Origin: Malania oleifera | Taxonomy: Eukaryota > Streptophyta > Magnoliopsida > Santalales > Ximeniaceae | Assembly (NCBI RefSeq): GCF_029873635.1 | Contig: NC_080423.1 | Location: 101,060,991-101,124,990, forward strand | Length of the DNA stretch: 64,000 nt | Reading direction: 5' to 3' | Shown: positions 12,666-25,139 of the stretch, piece after piece | Layout of the letters: every line of letters starts with the position of its first letter | Numbering within the stretch: the stretch's first letter is position 1 | The notes under the pieces: model-generated | Told to the model about the DNA's origin: nothing | Seen by the model: the letters and a program-made list of their open reading frames with translations, nothing else | Databases searched by the model: none | Translations under genes and position numbers: made by a program

Positions 12666-14098
12666 AACTTCCTCAAACTGCTGGGATTCATTGTAGCCAG
12701 AAAATAACAGTTGTCCAAGACAACTCATTCCATACTTGCATACCATTAAACACCATTCTTGCATCATCAACTTCACATTTTACATACATCCAAAGAAGAG
12801 CATTTTCAATGAATAAGTTAGAGTCTGAATCATCAAGTCTTTTAATAATACAATAATGAAGAGGCATGCCTGCTCTTAAGTTTTAACAAATAAAGATTTG
12901 TACAAGCTCAAACAATAGAGCTCAATGTGGTGGGACTCAGAGTAAGACCCAGATTCTCCATTTCAAGGAACAATTTTATGGCCATTTCATCATTTGAATT
13001 GGAAACCAAATTATTAAGCATAGCACTGATCCTTACCTTTCATCTCAAGAAAGCTTTTATAAACATCATAAACCACCCCAAAGCAGCCATATATGTCAAG
13101 AAGCATACTCCCCAAAAAAAAAAATGAATCCAACACAAACCTATATTTAACAAAACTGCAATTTACTTGGGTGCGAACATCCAGTCTCAAAAATTGAACA
13201 TAAACAAAACACAGTTGCATGGATAAATGGGTCGGGTTTATTACCTTCGCCCTTCGGAAATAAATTCAAGATAAAAATTTAGGTCACATTTTTGCATCCC
13301 CAATATGGTGAAACCCAGATAAAAAAGCACACCATGCCACATTATCCTCCGCTTCTACATTTTTGAACACTCTAAAGGCATCATCCAAGCAGCAATTTTG
13401 CAGAGGTGTCAACTAGTGCTCCACCAACAATAACATCATTTTCAAAGCCAACCTTCATAATTGAGCCATATATAGATCTTCCAAACTCAAACTTCAAAAT
13501 ATTAGCACATAATCAAATAATAATTGAATCATATAACTGAGACAGTTTGGCCACATATTAGCAAGCACTATCTGATGAAACAACTTAACAAAACTCTCTG
13601 CATCAGAAGCTTGCTTGTAACTGCCAAGCAAATGTATTCCACAAGGCTTCAGTTCTCCCCCATAATGGAATTCCATAAAAAAATTTACGTGCACTTTCAG
13701 TGTCCTCTGCCTCGGCATACAGTTCCAAGAATAGAAGCATTACAAAAGCTGCACAACCCTAATCAACATTTCACTATTCGACCATGAAAAAGCTCACCCA
13801 TTATAAAATGGGACAAAATTCTGCATGGCTTGAGTGCCAACGTGAAATCAAATTCATACGGCCGCGACCCAGACTTACACATAAGAGTAAACATGCTTAA
13901 ACCCACGTCATAATGACCATCATGCACATACGAAGGGATCACACTTGTCCATGAAACCAAATTTGATTGCCGCATTGTGTCAAACACGAGACGAGAATCC
14001 ACCAAATTGCCGCAAGTCAAGTGTAACATCACAATATTGTTGTGTATGAACATGTCTTGATACAAACCTGTTTTGCACAGATCGAGTGTAGTGACCTG
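12666..14098 (-). pseudogene. PPR protein pseudogene, N-terminal part
   Basis: Minus-strand fragments continue the PPR relic upstream of the copia insertion. About 13763-14098 carries LYQDMFIHNN, RLVFDTMRQSNLVSWTSVI and a LFHGRIVKC-like end. About 13494-13700 carries GSYKQASDAESFVKLFHQ, about 13300-13480 a segment beginning NDVIVGGALVD, and about 12670-12830 carries VDDARMVFNGMQVWNELSW. Frames change between pieces, so several breaks exist apart from the insertion. At the junction the minus-strand sequence up to 12661 and that from 7794 downwards read on as one PPR frame once one CTTAA copy is discounted, so the element landed inside coding sequence. The true start was not identified. Confidence 0.85.
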
Positions 14099-15496
14099 CC
14101 ATGATTTACTTCTCGTGTATTACCCAAATAATGATGCAAGAGCAAAACACAATCTTGGGAGCCGAACCCACCATTTTCTTGCACTTGGGAGAAGCTCCCG
14201 CCGCAGATTGATCTCTGTACGAGTTGGGTTCTGCTTGAATAGATAAATTGACTCGTGAAATTTGAGTTTAAAGAGTATCATCCCCACCGATTGGGATTCG
14301 GCGGGAGTTAACTCGGAAAAATCATGCGCGAGAAAATTCATTTTGTTGCCTCCGGCCTCAGGAACGTTTAGTCCCGTCGTGCAATTCAACCTTCGATGCG
14401 GAGGGGAAAAAAAAGTCATGGTGGACGGAGCAACAAAAGTGCCAACGAAGAAGGAAAGAAAGAGAGAGAAACATCAGCTAGCAAGAAATAATCTCCCGAG
14501 GGAATCCATTCTGCTCATTTTTATTTTTTTTTCCTTTCTTTCATTGTGAAATAGTGTAAAATTAGAAAAATTTTATTTTATAATGGCAGTGTCCTTTATA
14601 TTTGAATTTATGTATATTTTTTTAAAAATCTAATATAAAATTATATAGACTTTTAACTAAATTCAAATTTAAGATTCAAAAATAATATTTTTAAAGACAG
14701 TATTTAGAAAATAAAAAAAAATTAATAAAAATTTAAAGTTTAGTCTAATTTTCAAGTTGGATGGTAAATTTTTGTGTGTTTTAAAATTTGTAAGTTACTT
14801 TTATTAGCAAAATATGCAACGGTAACTATTTTAAAGGAATATTATTGACACTTTAAAAAATACTATTAATAGCATATATTTATTTTTATATGTGTTTAAT
14901 AATAATTTTATTTATTTATTTTTATAATAAAATGACAGACTTGTCTCTTTTTTTCACTTGTAAATACGAAAGTTAAAAGATAAATTTATAATTTAATACA
15001 TGACAAATAAATATGAATTCTATAAATAATGTTTGAAAATCTAATAAGATTTTTTTATTTAATAAAATTAAAATAATATTTTTTAAATTAATAATTTAAT
15101 ATTCACAAAAAATGAAAATTATATTCTTGAATAAATACAAGTAGTGAATCGAAACTGAAACCCTAATACGCAAGCAATAAATTTGAATAATTTTTATACA
15201 TCAAAATTTTATTGGATTATGTTAAATCTTCACAATTCCAATTTTTTCGGCTAATAAAATAGGAATTAAAGGCACCGAATTGTGGCAGCCCAGCCCAACC
15301 AACAAAATGGTTTAATACCCATAAATAATGAATTTATAATTTGACATGATTTGGATTTGAGTAGGTGGGCAGAGCTTGAACCCGAATCCGAATCCGAGTC
15401 CAAACCTAAGCCCGGACACGTGGTTGAACAACCCGACTCGTCAGCGGCTCTCCACGCACCACCCAGCGAGAAGTCAAATGGGAGCAGTGCTAGCAT
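14099..15496. other. Intergenic between PPR relic and PWWP gene
   Basis: 14120-14420 has open frames on both strands without recognisable protein character. 14550-15240 is strongly A/T-rich with no coding signal. Sequence from about 15280 becomes G/C-richer towards the PWWP promoter. Confidence 0.55.
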
Positions 15497-15648
15497 GTGT
15501 ACCACGCGTTGCGTATTGCGCACACAGCACAACCAAGCACGACGCGCCCCCAAATCGGTGACCCAGTGGCTAGTGTACCACGCGTTGCGTATTGCGCACA
15601 CAGCACAACCAAGCACGACGCGCCCCCAAATCGGTGACCCAGTGGCTA
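15497..15648. repeat. Perfect 76-bp tandem duplication upstream of the PWWP gene
   Basis: Units 15497-15572 and 15573-15648 read identically, each beginning GTGTACCACGCGTTGCGTAT and ending CCCAGTGGCTA. The unit is G/C-rich against A/T-rich surroundings and ends about 345 bp before the start codon, so it lies in the promoter or 5' leader. Confidence 0.95.
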
Positions 15649-15992
15649 CCCTCCGATCCGATTCAACCAGAGTCGGTGAGAGATTAGAGAGAGAAAGAGA
15701 CACGGAGAGAGGAGAGAGACAGAAGCTGGATTATGTGCGCCTGAGAAGTGGTTCGGAGCCCAAGAGATGAAAAATCCCTAAATCTGATGGAAACCCTAGC
15801 CCTAATCCGAGCAGATGAATTCACTGTTTCCGGCGGGTTTCGGATGATCCGGCACGAGTACTATCTCTCTCTTTTCTTTGCCGGTGGCTGAGACTGTCCT
15901 GTTCTGGAGAGAAAGAGAGAAAGAGAGTGTGTGTGGGTGGGGAGTCTAATTTCTGCAGTTTAGTTTTTCAGTGAGTTTTAGAGAGGAGGGGG
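15649..15992 (+). promoter_or_regulatory. Probable 5' leader and core promoter of the PWWP gene
   Basis: Purine-rich GA tracts (about 15676-15722 and 15908-15932) and G/C-richer composition lie directly before the start codon, as is common in plant 5' leaders. No convincing TATA box was found, and the transcription start is unknown. Confidence 0.4.
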
Positions 15993-16177
15993 ATGGGAGG
16001 TTCTGGAGCGGAGGAGACGATAGATTGCAGTGTGGGAACCATCGTCTGGGTGCGGCGGAGGAACGGGTCGTGGTGGCCGGGGAAGATACTCGGCCCTGAC
16101 GAGCTCTCTGCTTCCCATCTCATGTCTCCGCGATCTGGCACTCCGGTAAAGCTCCTTGGTCGTGAGGACGCTAGCGT
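15993..16177 (+). CDS. PWWP gene exon 1
   Basis: Codes residues 1-61 plus two bases of codon 62, ending ...GAC GCT AGC GT before donor GTAAGT. It carries the beginning of the PWWP barrel including the SWWPG signature. Confidence 0.9.
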
Positions 16178-19100
16178 GTAAGTGTTTATTTCTTTCATCT
16201 TCGATTCTAGTTCTCAAGTTTTTTATATAATGTTTGAAAATAAAATTTGATAATTAGTCTGTTATTTAACTGAATCTATCTGGATGTGGTCGGATATATA
16301 TATATATATATATATATTCTGAAATTTATGTAATTAGCTTATTATTTTAAGCCTATCTGGGAGCTCATTACGTTCAAAAGTTCTTCGTGTTTTTTTTTTT
16401 TTGTATTTATTTTTATTTTTTATCAGCAACGGAATTGGTGACAGGCCTCACCTTCTTAATGAAATTCCCATACCTATATATCAGTACAACTGAAACGGTG
16501 TTGGACATGGTCTAATGAACTCCAGATAGTAGAAGGGACTGAAACTCAAATGCCGGAGGGGTTAATCAACAAATGATACTCATTGCTTGGACATGCACAC
16601 GCAATAAAAATTAGGAGTAAGGGTTCTTTTTCTAGTAGTTTTGGATCTTCTGTGGATTTTATCGTGAGTCTTTTATGGTCGACAACAATTTGTATGTAAC
16701 TGATTCAGTGTGGCTCCTTCCTTCGTTGGTTTTAATGCAATACATTTATAAAAAAGAACAAAAAAGACCACTTTGCAATCTAAAAAGTCACTTCCGTGGG
16801 TATTTTAGAGCACCATTTCATATTTCATGGAAAACCATAATTATTTTCTCCCTCCATAGCATTGAATTAGGATTTTGTAGATAGCCTACCATCCTTATAA
16901 TATATAATCTGATTTCACTCCCTCTTTCCCACATACCTTTGTCCTTTAACACAATCTCAAGAAGGCCATCATAGAGTCCTTGTAAGCCTGAACCAAAAAG
17001 GGTTCCACTGCATCCTACCATACCCTTGATCAATATAGTCAGCTTTCCAAGCCTCTTTACCCACAATATAGTAAAGAAATCTGGAAATGTGAACTTAAAT
17101 GCATTCTTACACCATATACCATGCCAAAACATGATTCTTCTCCCATTCCATCCTCTATGACAAGTGAGACATTCTGCTTTTTTTTTAGACTACAATAATT
17201 TTGTTAAAGCATGAACAAGAACAATTACAAATGAGGGTAAGGCGTCCTCCATAAGAACAAAAAATAGAAAAAATAAAAAATGCAAAAGATTTACTACAAT
17301 ATTGCCTTCCAGTCCCTATGGATGTGGACAGTGAGAGACATTCAAAAACCCCAAAAGAGTGAACTGAAAAGGAAGCCAAAACTGTAGCTTTCTCCCACAT
17401 CAAATAAGGGGAGTCTTTGGGTCTTTAAAAATTCTAGCATTCCTTTGTAGCCTAAGTGTTCACAGGGTAGCAAAAAATGCACATTGCCAAAAACTTCCCC
17501 CTTTTCCATTCCTTGCAAAATACTGAAGGTGCACTGCTATGATTTCATGAACAATGTCATGGACTCATGCTACCCAAACCTATCCAAACCAGGAGAACAG
17601 ATTGTGCTGCCTCATAATGCAAAAGTAAGTGACAAATAGTCTCATTCTCCTTATGACACATAATGCATAGATTTGGCTTGAGAGCCTTGTGAGGCTTCCT
17701 AGTCTGAAGCAAGCCATTTTTGTAGCCCCCATTTGGAAGGTCTTAAAAAATAAGTGCTTATTATGAGAAGTACTTAAATTAAGTACTTGCATCTACTTAA
17801 ATTAAGTACTTGCATCTATAAGTAGTGTTTGATTTACACTTAAACAAGTACTTATTTCAAAAGGTACTTTTCGTATTTTCTAAACTAATATTTTTTTTTA
17901 AGGAAAATGAGTAAATCTTTTTTAGGCAACAAAAAAGGATCTGCTAATGAAAAGAATGATTACAGAGAGTCAAAGTATGGAAGAGAAAATGAAATGGGTA
18001 ACTTTTGAAAAAGTTTTTTTCTTTTGGAAAAGGAACTTATCTGGAAAAAGTGCTTATAAAAGTAATCCCAAACTACTTTTAGATAGGTACTTTTCTCAAG
18101 TGATTCCAAATGATCCTTTAGTTCAGTTGAGAACCAAAGTCCAAATGAAAGCTCGAATCTTAAAAGGGACTTTAGCCTTCCACACAACTTTACCCAAGTG
18201 GAATGAACTGGGATTTAATGATTTCATAAGATGGTGAAAAACGATTGAAGAAACAAACCCTGAAGAGTCCCCAATCCAAAGCCTAGCACCCCCCACCCCC
18301 TTAAGGATTGAAAGAATTCAAAACACTCAACATGCTAGTAAGTTCATCGACCTCTCTGTCATTGAGACTCTTGAACAAATGGAAGTCTCATGACACAAAC
18401 CCCCACTCTGAAGAAGAGAACTTTCTCTACTACAAATGGGATATTCTTCAAAACTCTTCTTGATGCTTGGTGCCACCAGTTGCACAATATTATGAATGCC
18501 CTTAAATGGAAACAGCATATTTTTAGACATCATTGCTAAAAAAAAGAAACAGTATAGAAACAGACATGCTTCAACATTCCTTTTAGTCCATGATCCTAAA
18601 AAAAAATTGAAATAAAATTTCCAACTGTCTTCTTTATTTTTTTACATCATAATTTTCCTCATCAATGAACCTTTTGGTCAAATTTTTTTTCCCTTTTTTC
18701 CTCACCGAAGAGAAGAAGAATTTCATCCTCTGAAATATTTAGTGGTTGCATCAGTCGTTGCACAATACAAGTAAGAAGCGTCATCTCCATGATCAGGATG
18801 CACATATATATTGCTTGTAAAAGCTTTTTACATTCTCTTTTTTTGGCATTCATGCCTACCTCCATTTTCAAATTGCAAATACTCAGAACTTCAACTTGTA
18901 CTGCTGCAAAATGAATTTAAACAGCAATATAAACATATAGAAGCACATAATCTTCCCTGATCCTTTGCCACCCTATGACATGTAAGATAACAACCTCTGT
19001 TTTGTCAGCACAGTCTTTACCGTCACAACCTTCTTTTCACTTCCGTGTGCGGTCTTTTATTTAATTTGAGCAATTGATGTATTTAATGTGAATCTCCATT

Positions 19101-22100
19101 TCTAACTAGATCACATGTTATGTCTTCAGCTGAGCCTAAAGACTTCTTTCATTTCTTTTCTTATTTTAACCTCATCCCCTTTTTTTTTTTCTTTCTTTTG
19201 AAGAGATTCATCATCCTTTGGTCATTCAAGATTTAACTTTAGCAGTTGACCAGTTCAGTATGAATATTTGTCTCTGGTCATACTGCGTCTAATGTCTTCC
19301 ACTGATCCCATGAGTTTCCCTAATATGCATTTTCCAATTCTTTTCTTTCTTTCCTTTTTTCTGAATAAATGTTCCTTCTCTTGTTTTAGATTTTCTTTCA
19401 CGCTTTGTGAAATACATCCATCTTGCCTTGTCTGCCTTGCTGCCAATACCCTGGAACCTTCAACAAAAGGTTGTAAAAGAAGGAGAAGAAGGAAAGAAGA
19501 AGCAGCAGCAAGTGGTACTGTGGTTAGAGGGCTTCCCTACATGCCCAGTTGTGGGTTCTATTCCCCATTCTGGCGACTTCTTCCTCTTCTAGGACATGTA
19601 ATCATTGGAGTTAAAGATCATTTTGGTCTTTATAGAAGGGGCTTCTTTGTTGAACAATGCAGATACTTGAAATTCATTAACCTTGAAAAGAAACATCAAC
19701 TGGTTGCTGGCTCATCCATTTTTCTTGAACAAAACCCTTATAAAGTTCTTTTTTATAATGATGCAATTATTTATATTCTCTCCACATATGTTTATGGTTA
19801 CGTATGATGAATTAAATCGTTCTTCTTAAGCCTTTCCTCTGTATACTGTTTATTGTAGTGGCTTGATGAACAATGCGTGCAAGTATCTCCACTTGACGTG
19901 GGCCGCTCATTAGTGCTACGAGCCTCATTTTCGGATGCTTAAGTATGGGATCTGATGAACCCAATTTTTAAATATCACTTGCTGTTGACCCTCATTTTAT
20001 CCATCTAATATATCATGCAGCTCATGCCTTCAGGTGGCAGGTCTTTTAGTAAGTTTAAGGTACCTTTTCCAATGCATCTTGTCATGGGTTAGTGTATATG
20101 TAAGATCTGGTTCAGATGCAATACGTAGGAGAATACATGAACTTTCCAAGTCAGTGAAATGGTGGAACTTGGTGAAACATGTGTCCAGTTTTCTGTTGGT
20201 TCTGTTTAGGCTCAGATAATGATAATTTGCTTATTATTATTTTTTTTTAAGAATAATCTGGACTACTATGGATCAAAAAATGCCTTTTCCTGTTTATGCT
20301 ATTTTTTATATGCTAGTCAAATAGCCTAAGTGGTTAACTACTTTTACCTGCGTTGTAGTAATTTGGATCAGATGAATTAAACAAAGCCAAATTAATGTTA
20401 AATCTTCACAAGAATTCGTATTACATTACAACTCACTAAGCAAGGTGCAATTGTGCATGTTAGTATTCCTTGTGTTTGTCTTGTTCCTTGATCCTTCCTG
20501 GAAATTAAGTGCCGTGTTCTGTAATTGCCTCAGTTTGTTTTGTAATATCTTTTTTTGCATCATGTCTTCTTAGGGATTGGTACAATTTAGAGAAATCCAA
20601 GCGTGTGAAAGCATTTCGATGTGGTGAATTTGATGACTGTATTGAAAGGGCTGAATCCTCCCAGGGCATGCCTGCAAAGAAAAGAGAGAAATATGCACGT
20701 CGGGAAGATGCTATTCTTCATGCTCTTGAGCTTGAAAAGCAAATGTTGGAGAAGAAACATGGGAAACTAGGTATTGCTTCTGATAGTAGGAGACGTAAAT
20801 TATCTGATGGTGTTAGAAAAGAGTCAGTTACATCTTCAGAAAGTTTGGGAAATGAAAACGGAGAACAAGGAATTTCCGAATCACCTCAAATTTCTAAAAG
20901 ATTAGATCCCTCTCTTAAGGAGGAGGTTATGGGCAGTGCTGAACATGTGCAAAAATCCAAAGAGGGAAATAAACTGAGTTTTGAAGATGATAATTCCGAA
21001 GCCATACCTCGCATGAGAGGTTTGCAGGACTTTGGGCTCAGAATTGCCCCTTCAAAGCGTAAACTTTCTTCTTCTGTTGTTTCAAATGGTTCCCAGAAAC
21101 CTACAGTTGATAGTCATGTTCTTTCTAATGGTGGTTTTAACATGGGAAGTACTAGTCATGCCAACAGTAAAAATTCTTTAGACAAAAGGAAAGGGCCTTA
21201 TGAGGGCTTGAATGAAGAATCTCTCGTTAAAAGACGGGATAGGCGCCGCCCTCTTGTTCAAGTATTGCAGAGTAGTGCAAAGTTACCTGTCTCTCATTCT
21301 TTGCAGACTGATGGTGATCCTGTTTCTGTGTCTGTGTCAGGAGAGGGGCAGACAGGAGTTATTTGCCGAGCAAAGAGGAGCAAATGTGTGTACTTGCCAG
21401 CGGAGTCTAGTGATTGTTTGGACCATAAAGAAAATCCTCCCCTCCAGATAGAGATGTCTCCTTCGGAGGTTAGAGAGGGTAATTGCCATCCTCATCCTGG
21501 TTCTTTGACTGAAGGGAGTTCTTCTAGTTCTATGGGAGATGATGATTCTGGCTCTTCTGAGGCTGAGTGTCTGGAATCAAATACAGATGAAGAGATGGAT
21601 GCTATTTCAGGTTAAATTTTAACCTTTGTTATTTCTTAACAATATATCTGTCTCTCATAATAAAATTGACTGGTATATGAAGTGTTTCATATTTGCATTT
21701 TAGTCGTGCGGCTCTTATCTAGAAATATCTGCTTTTAAGATATTCACTTGTATTTCTGTCAGTAATAAGTTTGTTCCTCCTGAATCTGTGGATTGACACC
21801 TTACACCAATTGCTTTTAAATGGTTGCTATCAATTTTTTTAATGCCTTAGACATCATATTTATTTTGCTCTACACCCATTATTGCATTATACTTCCTCCT
21901 GCATGCATTCATGCATTGTCACATATGGCCTCCCTAACATGGACCAACTGTTGAGTTCATGTTCCTTTGAAAACATCATCAAACCCAGAAAATTCTCTTT
22001 CGGTGTTTCCCTCCAACCAACCCCACCCAAAACAAAAAAACAAAAACAAAAATAGCAAACAAAACAAAGAACAAAAAAAAAAAAAAAAAAAAAAAAAACG

Positions 22101-25100
22101 AAGACAAACAAAAGCAAAATGACAAAAAGTGAACTTATTAACCTTTTCCATTTCTTCCCTTCTCCCCTTTCCATTATATATCTTTTGAAGTGACATCTAC
22201 AAGTCACTGGTTGGCCATCATGGATATTGGATATAATGTGAGCGCAAAGTTGCTCCTTTTTGTATTGACTTGCTTATATATTTGTTTATTTTGAGGTGAT
22301 AACCTAAGGACAAGGCATTGATTGATATCCAAAGTCCTTATAACTGTTTTTTTTCTTATGCCAAGATTAACAATTTTAGTTTAAGTGAAAATATGATACT
22401 TTGTTAAATTATTTAAATTTTTTTTAAAATTAATGTTGTAATTATTTAATGTTATTGGACTCTAATATTTTCTAAGGATGATTTCTTATTCTCCTTTTTT
22501 TTTTTGTACCTTCTCTTCTCTTCAATAAATTTTTCTTTTTTTTTTTATCAAAAAAAATTTATTTAATGTAATTGAAATGATGAAGAGAAAATTTTGAAAT
22601 TTTATTCTTTTTATTGAACATCTTACATCTAAAAAGAAGAGAAATTCTAATTTGCATAAAGTGAAATTGAAGTTTGTAACTTTTAATGTATGGTTGAAAT
22701 TTATTTCTTACTGGTCATGTAGCATGTTATGTTCCTGCTAGAGTATTATTGGTATATGGTATAACTTTTTCAATTTCAAGAAGGCTCTATAAGGATGACT
22801 GGGTGGCTTGGGGCAACTGTTGCCTTTGTGCATCTTTTGGTGATTTACAGTCAAACTTTCATTTAAATTTTTTTATCAAAGTTCTGATTTCCATGGAATG
22901 CAAATATTTGAAATGCCGAAGTTTTACCTTTTTCTGCATGTATTTTTGGAATGGAAGTGACCATAATGAATGATTTATAAGTTGTTTTCGTCATGGGAAG
23001 CTTGTATCAGCTACATGACAACCTATGGAGGCTATTCTAGAAGCCTTTGGGTTTTTGGTTTGTTGCTATTATTCAATTAAACACAATGCCTTGTATAAAA
23101 TTCAAATATTGGAGCAATAGGAAGTAAAGATGAGGAGCTCTGACTCATAAGGAGGCAGGGTTGTTTTCTTTGTTGCTTACTTTCTCTTTACTTTATTAGA
23201 GTTTCTTCTTTTTCTATTATAAAATTGAGAGAAGAAGAATCCACATAAATGAGTGTTTATACACCTCATATTAAAAGTGTAACGACCCGGCCCTTTACAC
23301 GGACTCAGGTGTCACTCACATACATCAAATACCTATACCTGTTCAAGATATGGAAACAACCCGCTCTAAACAGGGACATACGGGTGTAAATCATACAAAA
23401 TCATGATGTAAATGTCGTGGAAAAATATAAACATCCATTGGGATTACTACTAGCCTTATACCAGAGTTCACTAATACATCCATAATTTACATACATTCGG
23501 ACTTAGAGTAATCGTCATATTTCAACTCTCCAAAAAGGACTTTCATCAAGTTTAGTACAAAATTTAGATGCTTATGTAAGCTAACCAAAATAACCTCCCC
23601 AGTCCCTTTATCTACTAGGACCGATGCATGGACGGACTTGAAAACAAAGGTTGTAAGATAGGATGAGACACCTCTCAGTAAGGAAGGAGTTACAATAGGG
23701 TGTGACTGCATACATGCATATTTTCATTCAACATCTGGAATATAAATCAAATATTTTCAATAAAGTAATGCATCAGTTATATCATTATTCATATTACAAA
23801 ATTCTCACATCTGCCTTTAGACCAACAGCAAAATATCCCTATAACCAGTTTTACCCCATGGTCGGGTTGTGCACTGGTACTCGTCCAAGGCCCTGTTCGT
23901 ACAGACACTGCCGAGTACTTACATACGATCCGACTGCCTCCATTGGCCCAATATCAACCAATGGTTTCACCCTGCTAGCCGACCATCTTGGTACCCACAT
24001 CATTTAATACGCGTGGTTGCACGTGTACATCTAGCTATGATATCGTGCCGTATCATATAACAATAGTTTATTTCAACTCTGCAAAGAAAGTATTTTTCAA
24101 CCCTCCCCGGACTCTCAAGTTGTGGTTCTGTGTATCATAAATTCAATTTATACAAATATGATTTTATCTCCCATAATCTATATCAATAGTATAGAAATAA
24201 TCCCATCGGGTTCAAACCGGCGTCTTTCCACTCAGTTTACACCTCTTTGTTTACTGATGCGGCTCGATGTATCATCAGCCTCTGTTTATCACATTGTCAG
24301 TATAACAAATTGGAATTTCATTCCCATATTCTATATCAGTAGTATAGAAAATATATTTATTTCCATTTCAACATATATTACATAAGTTTAATACAAAAAC
24401 CTGCTAAATGATAGAAATTCAATATACATAGTTTAACTAAATAAATAAAGGAATCAAGCCTCTCCTACTATAGTATAAACACAAATAACGATGTTTGTAA
24501 AATTTGGAGATCATACGTTGAAATTCTCGTTTTTACCAAAAATCATAAAATCGTCAAACCGACATTTCTACTCGGTAGAATTTCACAAATAAGCAGTTAA
24601 ATCATACATAATAACATAAAGTAACTTTTTAGCGGTTTAGTTTTCCAAAATAACTGTTGTAATCAAGTTCCCCTTACCTTATACTCGAAATGAAAGTTCG
24701 TATGAAAACGGTCCAAATCGACAACCCGAGATCCCGAAACCTAAAACCACAGAACATAACCTACTATGTTTTCTACTGCTATCCAAATATCCAATCAAAG
24801 TTAGGATCAAATTCCTACTTCGATTCATGGGAAAACCCGAAACTCTCCGAAACGACGATCCGATCCACTAAAAGTGTAGAGTTTCCTCTTCTGATCCACG
24901 CAGTACCCTCTGTTTTTGGAAATGAACGATGAACGGCGAAGGATCTTAGAGAGAGAGAGAGAGAATGAGAGAGAGAGAGAGAGAGAGAATAAGAGAATTT
25001 ATAGAATAAATCCTAACTTAGCCCTTAAGTAATCTAAATAAATATCTCTTCCAAGATATCTATATATAAATATCTCAAAATATCTTCTCCAAAATATCTC

Positions 25101-25108
25101 TTTATTTG

Positions 25109-25139
<31 letters not shown>

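Larger units (their letters stand above)
16178..20573 (+). other. PWWP gene intron 1
   Basis: 4.4 kb, GTAAGT donor and CTTCTTAG acceptor. It contains two LINE-derived fragments (minus strand), a 23-bp tandem duplication, and a stretch at 17740-18120 rich in AAGTACTT / AAGTGCTT phrases typical of small non-autonomous DNA transposons, though I could not fix its ends. 18240-20570 shows nothing recognisable beyond T-rich runs. Confidence 0.75.

Noticed and set aside
15351-15770. 139-aa frame upstream of the PWWP gene
   Set aside because: Runs through the 76-bp duplication and GA tract with a competing opposite-strand frame; better explained as promoter or leader.
19515-19575. tRNA-like A box and B box (TGGTTAGAGGG; GGTTCTATTCC)
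   Set aside because: Box spacing is too short for a tRNA, box A has a mismatch and no acceptor stem forms; at best a SINE remnant.
19268-19807. 179-aa frame in PWWP intron 1
   Set aside because: No recognisable domain, lies wholly in an intron, and composition follows surrounding T-rich sequence.
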